Source: Chloroflexota bacterium (lineage in GTDB: Bacteria > Chloroflexota > Anaerolineae > Anaerolineales > Villigracilaceae). From it: 11,397 nt of DNA. Positions 5,643 to 11,397 of this stretch are shown piece after piece. The notes below the pieces were generated by a model. It saw only the letters and a list, made by a program, of their open reading frames with translations. It was not told the DNA's origin and ran no database searches. The number at the start of each line of letters is the position of its first letter. Positions within the stretch are counted from its first letter, which is position 1. The position numbers were made by a program, and so were the translations under genes. The DNA is taken from assembly GCA_021796155.1 (NCBI GenBank), contig JAJYOO010000042.1, positions 1-11,397 on the forward strand, written 5' to 3'.

Positions 5643-8600
5643 ATGCCTGAAGACGATCCACGCGAAAAATTCAAAAGACTGATCAACTCTGAATCCGATA
5701 CGCGCGCCGAGCCGCCATCCCAACCAGCGCGGGCAGGCACAACGCCAAGTCCATCGCGGCCCGCCAGAGACAACATGCCGCTGCCACGCCGCGTGGATGA
5801 AATTGATACCGAAGGGACGCGTGTCACGCCCGCCGCGTTCGAGACGAAGACCGGCCGTCGCTACGGGACCCAGCTTCCAGTTCCTCCGATTCCTCCCGTC
5901 CCGCCGCGAGGCGTCACACCTCGCTCAAGATTTGATCCGCGCAGTTTTGGTTGTCTGATTCGTGGGTTGATCGTCCTTCTGTTCATTATTGTCATCATTG
6001 GTTTATGCCTTGGTTCGCTGGCAGTGTATGAATATTATTCCATTGCCAGCTCGCTACCATCCGTCAGCGACTTGCAGCAACGCGCCGCACAATTTGAAAC
6101 CACGCGCATCCTCGACCGCAACGGCGACTTGTTGTACGAGATCATTGATCCGAATGCGGGGCGCCGCACATATGTAACGCTCGACAAAATTTCACCCGCG
6201 TTGGTCGCGGCAACCATCGCAACCGAAGACAAGGATTTTTACACTCATCCAGGATACGATATTTTCGCAATCATCCGCGCCATCTGGCAAAATTACACCA
6301 CCGGCGACACGGTCTCTGGCGCTTCGACGATTACGCAGCAACTGGCGCGCGACATTCTTTTGTCGCCGGAAGAACGCAGCCAGCGAACGTATCTGCGAAA
6401 AGCGCGCGAAATCATCCTGGCCGCGGAGATCACACGCAAATACACCAAAGATCAAATCCTTGAACTCTATCTAAACCAGATTTATTACGGCAATCTTGCC
6501 TACGGAATCGAAGCCGCATCGGAAACATACTTTGGAACGACCGCCGATAAATTGACCGTCGCGCAGGCGGCGTTTCTCGCGGGACTTCCGCAGTCGCCAT
6601 CTGTTTATGACATTTACACCAACCGTGATGCGACACTCGCGCGCAATCAACAAGTGCTGGCCTTAATGACCCAGGCCAGCTATGAACAGAATTGCATCAA
6701 AGTCAGCAATAGCCCTCAGCCTGTTTGCGTTGGCCCTGCAGATGCGGCAGCCGCGGCGACGGAGATCCGCGATTACAACTTCCAGCCACCGGTCATTAAT
6801 ATGCGCTATCCGCACTGGGTCAATTATGTGCGCTCACAGCTTGAATCAAATTATGACGCGCAGACCATTTATCATTCTGGCTTTACGATCTACACGACAC
6901 TTGATCCAACGCTCCAAGATTATGCACAGCAGGTCGTTACCAACCAGATCGCGAAACTGACTGCCAACAATGCCACGGACGGGGCGCTGGTTGCCATCCA
7001 GCCATCCACCGGTGAAATCCTTGCGATGGTCGGCTCGGCGGATTATTACAATGCGGCAATTTCGGGCCAGGTCAACATGGCAGTCAGTGAGACGCGCCAG
7101 CCAGGTTCATCCATCAAGCCGGTCAATTACGTTGCGGCTTTTGAAAAAGGCTGGACGCCTGCCACATTGATCTGGGATGTGCCATCCGAATTTCCGCCGT
7201 CGGGCGATCCGAACGACCCGCGTCCACCGTATATTCCCGTCAACTATGATGGAAGATTTCACGGCCCAATGACTGTTCGCACGGCATTGGCAAATTCAAT
7301 CAACATTCCTGCTGTGAAGACGCTTCAATTTGTCGGCATTTATGGCGACCACGGCTTTATTGCCATGGCGAATCGTTTGGGAATTACATCACTCACTCGC
7401 AACGATTATGGTTTGTCGCTTACGCTCGGCGGCGGGGACGTGAGTGTGCTCGAAATGACCGGCATGTATTCGGTCTTTGCAAACGGCGGGGTAAAAGTGC
7501 CGCCCGTTTCGATTCTCAAAATCGTGGATCACTTGGGCAATGTTGTGTACCAATACAATCCTCCGCAAGGCGATCAAGTCATCAGCCCTCAACATGCTTA
7601 TTTGATCACATCCATTCTTTCTGACAACCAAGCTCGCGCCATGGAATTCGGGACAAACTCGGCACTGAATCTGTCCTTTCCAGTCGCCGCTAAGACGGGG
7701 ACGAGCAATGATTTCCGCGATAACTGGACGCTTGGTTACACACCGGACCTCGTGACCGGCGTCTGGGTCGGCAATGCGGATTACACGCCGATGGTCAACA
7801 CGACCGGTCTGACCGGCGCGGCGCCGATCTGGTCACAGTTCATGACATTCGCTGTCCCGTATGTGACGAATGGGAAACCGAGTCCGTTCGTTCGTCCGCC
7901 AGGAATCGTGGAGGAAACGATTTGTGCTCTGTCCGGCACGCAGCCGTCACAGTGGTGCAAAGGCACGCGCACTGAAGTCTTTGCATCCGACCAACCGCCC
8001 TTGCCGCCGGGCCAGGATCTACGCCGACAGGTCACGCTGGACACATGGACAGGATTGGAGTCTTCGACAGATTGTGGAAGCGACTTCGCCGATCAGCAAA
8101 CCGTGATCAACGTTACCGATCCGTGGGCGATCAAATGGTTTGGCACAAGAGATGGGCGCACCTGGCTTAGCAATAACAACTTCCCGGTTCCCCCGGTTAT
8201 TGCTCCGCAGCGAGAATGCAATAAAAATGATCCGCGCCCAACGCTATCGCTCAGCGTCAATGAAGGCGATGTCATTACACAGCCCACGCTTGCCATCACA
8301 GGCACTGCTGATGCAACAGGTGGTTTCAAATCATGGCGTCTGGATTTTGGACTCGGTGATAATCCCAATAGTTGGACCACACTTGCACAGAGTAATCAGC
8401 CAATTGATAATGGATTAATGTTCAACTGGGATTTGTCGAACCTTCCAAACGGGCCAATTACTTTGCATCTTTACATGACCGGAAAAAACGGCTACGCCGA
8501 ACGCTTCGTTCACTTTACGCTTCAGGCCCCGACCCCGACTCCGCCGCCGACTCTGACTCCTTTTCCAACGCCGACAAATACTTCCGTGCCAATCATTCCA

Positions 8601-8666
8601 ACCGACACGCCAACCGATACGCCATTTCCAACCGACACACCTATTGTCCCAACGCCAACCCCATAG
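5643..8666 (+). CDS. Class A bifunctional penicillin-binding protein (PBP1A type)
   Basis: A 1007-residue membrane-anchored peptidoglycan synthase with glycosyltransferase and transpeptidase activities. Residues 1-103 are a Pro/Arg-rich cytoplasmic tail, and 104-130 form a single membrane segment. The GT51 glycosyltransferase domain (about 145-330) shows ATEDKDFYTHPGYD with catalytic Glu195, GASTITQQLARDILL, and KAREIILAAEITRKYTKDQI. The transpeptidase (about 415-740) has SxxK at S489-K492 (PGSSIKP), SxN at S552-N554 and KTG at 684-686, so all active-site motifs are intact. Beyond it lies a Cys-containing linker, a beta-rich Ig/Big-like domain (about 863-961) and a Pro/Thr tail (962-1007), presumably wall- or surface-exposed. 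At over 1000 residues it is longer than a typical PBP1A because of these C-terminal parts. The ATG at 5643 has no good ribosome binding site, yet no better start precedes the membrane segment; coupling to the upstream hydratase may help. The creatininase gene follows after eight bases. Confidence 0.95.
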   Translation: MPEDDPREKFKRLINSESDTRAEPPSQPARAGTTPSPSRPARDNMPLPRRVDEIDTEGTRVTPAAFETKTGRRYGTQLPVPPIPPVPPRGVTPRSRFDPRSFGCLIRGLIVLLFIIVIIGLCLGSLAVYEYYSIASSLPSVSDLQQRAAQFETTRILDRNGDLLYEIIDPNAGRRTYVTLDKISPALVAATIATEDKDFYTHPGYDIFAIIRAIWQNYTTGDTVSGASTITQQLARDILLSPEERSQRTYLRKAREIILAAEITRKYTKDQILELYLNQIYYGNLAYGIEAASETYFGTTADKLTVAQAAFLAGLPQSPSVYDIYTNRDATLARNQQVLALMTQASYEQNCIKVSNSPQPVCVGPADAAAAATEIRDYNFQPPVINMRYPHWVNYVRSQLESNYDAQTIYHSGFTIYTTLDPTLQDYAQQVVTNQIAKLTANNATDGALVAIQPSTGEILAMVGSADYYNAAISGQVNMAVSETRQPGSSIKPVNYVAAFEKGWTPATLIWDVPSEFPPSGDPNDPRPPYIPVNYDGRFHGPMTVRTALANSINIPAVKTLQFVGIYGDHGFIAMANRLGITSLTRNDYGLSLTLGGGDVSVLEMTGMYSVFANGGVKVPPVSILKIVDHLGNVVYQYNPPQGDQVISPQHAYLITSILSDNQARAMEFGTNSALNLSFPVAAKTGTSNDFRDNWTLGYTPDLVTGVWVGNADYTPMVNTTGLTGAAPIWSQFMTFAVPYVTNGKPSPFVRPPGIVEETICALSGTQPSQWCKGTRTEVFASDQPPLPPGQDLRRQVTLDTWTGLESSTDCGSDFADQQTVINVTDPWAIKWFGTRDGRTWLSNNNFPVPPVIAPQRECNKNDPRPTLSLSVNEGDVITQPTLAITGTADATGGFKSWRLDFGLGDNPNSWTTLAQSNQPIDNGLMFNWDLSNLPNGPITLHLYMTGKNGYAERFVHFTLQAPTPTPPPTLTPFPTPTNTSVPIIPTDTPTDTPFPTDTPIVPTPTP
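8598..8638 (+). repeat. Degenerate tandem repeat encoding the Pro-Thr tail
   Basis: CCAACCGACAC occurs at 8598-8608 and 8628-8638, with the variant CCAACCGATAC at 8610-8620. The copies are in frame and encode the PTDTP-type units at the C-terminus of the PBP. Such tracts can vary in copy number by slippage. They are coding low complexity, not a mobile or CRISPR repeat. Confidence 0.6.
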
Positions 8667-8674
8667 GATTCGCC

Positions 8675-9361
8675 ATGCGCCTTGAAGATTTAAATTGGAT
8701 GGATGTCGAAAAATATCTTCAGCATGAAGACCGGTTGATGTTGGTCTTCGGCTCGACGGAACAACATGGTTATCTCAGTTTGCTGACCGATATAAAGATC
8801 CCGCTTGCGTTGGCGGACTCTGCTTCACAGGCAACAGGCGTGCTGGTAGCACCGTCGCTGAACTTTGGCGTCTCGCCCTATTTTCTTGCATACCCGGGAA
8901 CGATCAGTTTGCGAGTCAGCACATTGATCGCGGCGGCAGAAGATATTGTCCGGTCTGCGTATGGACACGGCTTGCGGCGCATTCTCATCATCAACGGTCA
9001 TGGCGGAAATTCACCAGCGAGGAATCATCTGCACGAAGTCAACAACTCATTGCCCAATTTAAAACTGAATTGGTACGACTGGTGGTCGTCTCACTCAGTC
9101 GAAGCCGTGGCAGTCAAACATAACATTAAACCAGCACACGCCAATTGGCTCGAGGTGTTCCCGTTCACCATCGTTGGTGAAATGCCCGAAGGAAACAAAA
9201 CTCCGCCCCAAGTCCCGAGTGCGATCGTAGACGCAAAAACCACACGTGAAGTCTACGGCGATGGAACCTTCGGCGGGCCGTACCGCGTCAACGATGACAT
9301 CATGCACGAACTTTTTGCCGCGGCGTTGGAAGATATATTGAAATTGTTAGAATTCAATTAA
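8675..9361 (+). CDS. Creatininase-family metal-dependent amidohydrolase
   Basis: A 228-residue protein of the creatininase family (creatinine amidohydrolases, MftE-like and related enzymes), which use two metal ions to open amide or lactam bonds in the cytoplasm. Expected ligands are visible: E29 and H31 in GSTEQHG, D39 in LLTD, H109 in NGHGGN, and E160 in AHANWLEVFPF. The first metal loop (EQHGYLSLLTD) is one residue shorter than the common EQHGPHLPLGTD form, which hints at a subgroup with a different substrate. The C-terminal FGGPYRVNDDIMHELF is typical of the family. The ATG lies eight bases after the PBP stop, and the AGGA at 8665-8668 overlaps that TAG stop, so translation is likely coupled. 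Context gives no hint of creatinine metabolism; an amide or peptide substrate connected with cell-wall turnover would be speculation. Confidence 0.87.
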   Translation: MRLEDLNWMDVEKYLQHEDRLMLVFGSTEQHGYLSLLTDIKIPLALADSASQATGVLVAPSLNFGVSPYFLAYPGTISLRVSTLIAAAEDIVRSAYGHGLRRILIINGHGGNSPARNHLHEVNNSLPNLKLNWYDWWSSHSVEAVAVKHNIKPAHANWLEVFPFTIVGEMPEGNKTPPQVPSAIVDAKTTREVYGDGTFGGPYRVNDDIMHELFAAALEDILKLLEFN

Positions 9362-9396
9362 TCACTGGTAAGGGCTGAATCAATTTAAAACGCAGG

Positions 9397-9405
9397 TGGT
9401 AGAAT
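9397..9405 (+). promoter_or_regulatory. Possible extended -10 promoter for the small-protein/phosphodiesterase pair
   Basis: TGGTAGAAT contains a TGn motif directly before a TAGAAT hexamer (five of six matches to TATAAT), about 30 bases before the small gene's ATG. No convincing -35 hexamer lies 16-18 bases upstream, which extended -10 promoters can tolerate. The 74-base gap after the creatininase gene shows no clear terminator, so readthrough from the PBP transcript is also possible. Confidence 0.35.
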
Positions 9406-9422
9406 CCTCCCATTCAATGACC

Positions 9423-9427
9423 GGAGG
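9423..9427 (+). promoter_or_regulatory. Strong ribosome binding site GGAGG of the 53-codon gene
   Basis: GGAGG lies eight bases before the ATG at 9436. This near-perfect site is the best in the window and is the main reason to accept the short reading frame as a real gene. Confidence 0.7.
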
Positions 9428-9435
9428 CACAAGTT

Positions 9436-9597
9436 ATGTATATTGATCCAAATACCGGTGGAATTCTATTCCAAGCACTTGCGGCTGCTTTTGTCGCGGT
9501 GTCGGGTCTACTTTTAGTGTTTTCTGGAAGGATTCGCAGATACATTTCCCAGCTTCGCCGAAAAGCACGCAAAGATAAAACTGACGATCAAGAATAG
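9436..9597 (+). CDS. Small single-pass membrane protein with YIDPNTGG motif
   Basis: A 53-residue protein beginning MYIDPNTGGILFQALAAA, with one hydrophobic segment (about 10-30), then a very basic stretch (RIRRYISQLRRKARKDK) and an acidic end (TDDQE). The positive-inside rule puts the C-terminus in the cytoplasm. From memory, short proteins opening with YIDPGTGS-like motifs and a following hydrophobic helix occur in many bacteria, often near envelope or phosphodiesterase-type genes; their function is not known to me. Support for this being real comes from the GGAGG site eight bases upstream and the TAG stop at 9595-9597, followed with no gap by the ATG of the phosphodiesterase gene. This arrangement favours translational coupling and a shared role, perhaps as membrane partner of that enzyme. 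It is below common length cut-offs and easily missed. Confidence 0.8.
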   Translation: MYIDPNTGGILFQALAAAFVAVSGLLLVFSGRIRRYISQLRRKARKDKTDDQE

Positions 9598-11397
9598 ATG
9601 CGAACCATCATCCTAGGATTCGATTCATTTGACCCGGCAACTTTCGAACGACTTCAGACTGCCGGACAAATGCCAAATCTGGAAAAGTTTGTAAAGAACG
9701 GGGGATATTCGCGACTAGAGGTTTGTTCGCCTCCTCAAACTGAAGTTTCGTGGACAAGCATCGCGACTGGCGTTGACCCAGGATCGCATGGTATTTTCGA
9801 TTTTGTTCATCGCGACCCAAAAACGTACGGCGCTTATGTTTCATTATTGCCGACCAAACAAGGCGTAATGGGAGAGCAGTTCCTGCCTCCTTACACTACC
9901 AAGACGCTTTTTCACGAGGCTTCGGACATGGGTTTCCCGGCGACGGCTTTATGGTGGCCGGCGCTATTCCCCGCGCGGCCAGAGATTCCGGTTGCAACGA
10001 TTCCCGGCCTGGGTACACCAGACATTCGCGGACAACTGGGCGTCGGAACTTTGTTGACGACCGAACCCGAAGAGAAGAAAAAAACAAAAGTCGCAAAACT
10101 CGAAACGGCTGGTAAAGGTAAATTCAACGCAATACTTGAGGGACCGTCGGTTAAATCAAAAAGCGGGATGCGTCCCGCCATTTTGCCGGTAACGGTTGAA
10201 GTCCAGGATGAAGCGACCGCGACCATCATCATCGCGAATCAGAAATATCAACTGAAGCTTGGACAATGGAGTCCGGTCATCGAACTTAAATTCCAAGCGG
10301 GCTTTGCGTTCAATGTTTACGCCATCACACAGGTAATTCTGACTGAAGTCAAAAATCGCGTCAGCTTATATTTCTTGCCTTTGCAGATACATCCGCTTCA
10401 TTCTTTATGGCATTACGCTACGCCTCCATCGCTGGTTAAAGATTCGTGGAAAAACACTGGGCCTTTCCTCACGCTTGGTTGGCCACAGGATACCAACGCT
10501 CTTGAAGATGGCTGTATAACCGACGAGCAATTCCTGACTCTTTGCGATTCGATTTTTACATCGCGGCAAAAAATATTCTTTCATCAATTGGAAAAATTTC
10601 ACGAAGGTGTGTTGGCCGGAATCTTCGATTGTCTCGACCGCGTGCAGCACATGTTTTTACGCACGCGTCAGGATATTGTTGATCAATGGTATATCAAGCT
10701 TGATCATTATGTTGGCGAAGTTCAATCGCATATTGATAAGCTAAATCTCGACAAGTACCGCTTCATTGTTCTCTCCGATCATGGATTTCGACCATGGGAA
10801 AATAAAGTGCATCTTAATCACTGGCTGGTCGAGAATGGGTACATGTCATTGTCCAATCAAACAGAGACGCCCGATCTGCGCGACGTGAATTGGCAAAATA
10901 CAAAGGCGTATGCTTTGGGATTGAACAGCGTTTATCTCAACGTTGCTAACCGCGAGGGACAAGGCATTGTTCAACCGCAAGACATCGAACCACTGCTCGA
11001 TGAAATAAGAACAAAATTACTGGATTGGAAAACTGATGGAGGCAGACAAGCCATCAGCCGCGTCTTGCTAAAGCACGAGGCGTTCACCGGCCCTTATGCC
11101 CGCCTCGGCCCGGACCTGGTCATCGGCTACGCACCCGGATACCGCGCCTCGTCTGAGACCGGACTCGGAAAATCCGCGTCCACATCCGTCGAGGCCAACT
11201 CGGATCATTGGGGCGCAGATCATTGCATTGACTCAACGAAAGTCCCCGCGGTTCTTTTTACACATCGCAACATTCGCAATATGCCTGGCATATCTTTTAG
11301 AGATATTCCATTTCTTGCGCTCGGCAAACACCTCGACCAGTCTTACATCAAGCCACCATCCCAGACTGGTTCGCAGGGACAAAAAGATTTAGAAGAA
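9598..11397 (+). CDS. Type I phosphodiesterase / alkaline-phosphatase-superfamily protein, 3'-partial
   Basis: The frame is open for 600 codons from the ATG at 9598 to the window edge with no stop, so the end is missing. It belongs to the type I phosphodiesterase/nucleotide pyrophosphatase group of the alkaline phosphatase superfamily (PF01663, COG3379-like), two-metal enzymes that hydrolyse phosphoesters. All expected residues are visible: D9 in LGFDSFDP, nucleophile T53 in VSWTSIATG, D347 and H351 in FDCLDRVQHMF, D394-H395 in VLSDHGF, and H537 in ANSDHWG. Motifs such as PGSHGIFDF, LGWPQDTNALEDG and AVLFTHRNI fit this subgroup. Residues about 140-260 form a beta-rich insert (IIIANQKYQLKLGQWSPVIELKF) seen in COG3379-type proteins. 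No signal peptide is visible. No ribosome binding site of its own is evident, consistent with coupling to the preceding small gene, whose stop it abuts. The substrate (nucleotide, phospholipid or glycan phosphate) cannot be decided. Confidence 0.9.
   Translation, partial: MRTIILGFDSFDPATFERLQTAGQMPNLEKFVKNGGYSRLEVCSPPQTEVSWTSIATGVDPGSHGIFDFVHRDPKTYGAYVSLLPTKQGVMGEQFLPPYTTKTLFHEASDMGFPATALWWPALFPARPEIPVATIPGLGTPDIRGQLGVGTLLTTEPEEKKKTKVAKLETAGKGKFNAILEGPSVKSKSGMRPAILPVTVEVQDEATATIIIANQKYQLKLGQWSPVIELKFQAGFAFNVYAITQVILTEVKNRVSLYFLPLQIHPLHSLWHYATPPSLVKDSWKNTGPFLTLGWPQDTNALEDGCITDEQFLTLCDSIFTSRQKIFFHQLEKFHEGVLAGIFDCLDRVQHMFLRTRQDIVDQWYIKLDHYVGEVQSHIDKLNLDKYRFIVLSDHGFRPWENKVHLNHWLVENGYMSLSNQTETPDLRDVNWQNTKAYALGLNSVYLNVANREGQGIVQPQDIEPLLDEIRTKLLDWKTDGGRQAISRVLLKHEAFTGPYARLGPDLVIGYAPGYRASSETGLGKSASTSVEANSDHWGADHCIDSTKVPAVLFTHRNIRNMPGISFRDIPFLALGKHLDQSYIKPPSQTGSQGQKDLEE

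Noticed and set aside
8520..8662. Repetitive tract considered as a CRISPR-like or mobile repeat
   Set aside because: The units are short, contiguous and in frame, and encode a Pro/Thr tail. There are no spacers or flanking cas or transposase genes.
9342..9359. AATTG...CAATT inverted repeat at the end of the creatininase gene as a terminator
   Set aside because: A five-base A/T-rich stem inside the coding end with no following U-tract is too weak to call.
11096..11392. A 98-codon + strand open frame near the right edge
   Set aside because: It is out of frame within the phosphodiesterase gene, whose own frame carries the conserved DHWG metal site and continues to the window edge.

Overview
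The window looks like a slice of a bacterial chromosome, most likely from Chloroflexota (Anaerolineae-like). This is an inference from several traits: a class A penicillin-binding protein and a lipoprotein that both carry Pro/Thr-rich low-complexity segments, a pair of PstA/DarA-type c-di-AMP receptor proteins, and a COG3379-type phosphodiesterase. No rRNA or marker gene is present to confirm it. Coding density is very high, no gene-free stretch approaches 300 bases, and I see no tRNA, rRNA, CRISPR array, insertion sequence or phage gene.

Layout. (1) 3-616, + strand: the 3' part of an alpha/beta hydrolase gene, cut by the window edge and broken by a one-base frameshift near 250. It converges on the next block across a hairpin terminator (616-659). 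(2) 5036-673, - strand: four genes read leftwards. These are a 791-residue glycosidase-like protein with an (alpha/alpha)6 barrel, two adjacent small PII-like c-di-AMP receptor paralogs separated by one base, and, after a hairpin, a six-bladed TolB-like beta-propeller lipoprotein. (3) 5037-5159: a compact divergent control region. A near-consensus minus-strand promoter places the transcription start on the glycosidase ATG (leaderless), and a consensus -10 element faces the + strand genes. (4) 5160-9361, + strand: a MaoC-type hydratase, a 1007-residue bifunctional PBP1A-type peptidoglycan synthase and a creatininase-family amidohydrolase, closely spaced and probably cotranscribed. (5) 9436-11397, + strand: a 53-residue membrane protein with a YIDPNTGG N-terminus, whose stop codon directly abuts the ATG of a type I phosphodiesterase/alkaline-phosphatase-superfamily gene. 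That gene is open for 600 codons to the end of the window with all expected metal ligands.

How the genes might work together. The secure functions concern the cell envelope (PBP, lipoprotein), carbohydrate cleavage (glycosidase) and second-messenger sensing (the receptor pair). No diadenylate cyclase or transporter is present, so a link between c-di-AMP and the envelope genes is only a hypothesis from proximity. The most distinctive points are the complementary loss of ligand-site residues in the two receptor paralogs, the predicted leaderless glycosidase transcript, the inserted beta-rich domain in that enzyme, and the small membrane protein coupled to the phosphodiesterase.
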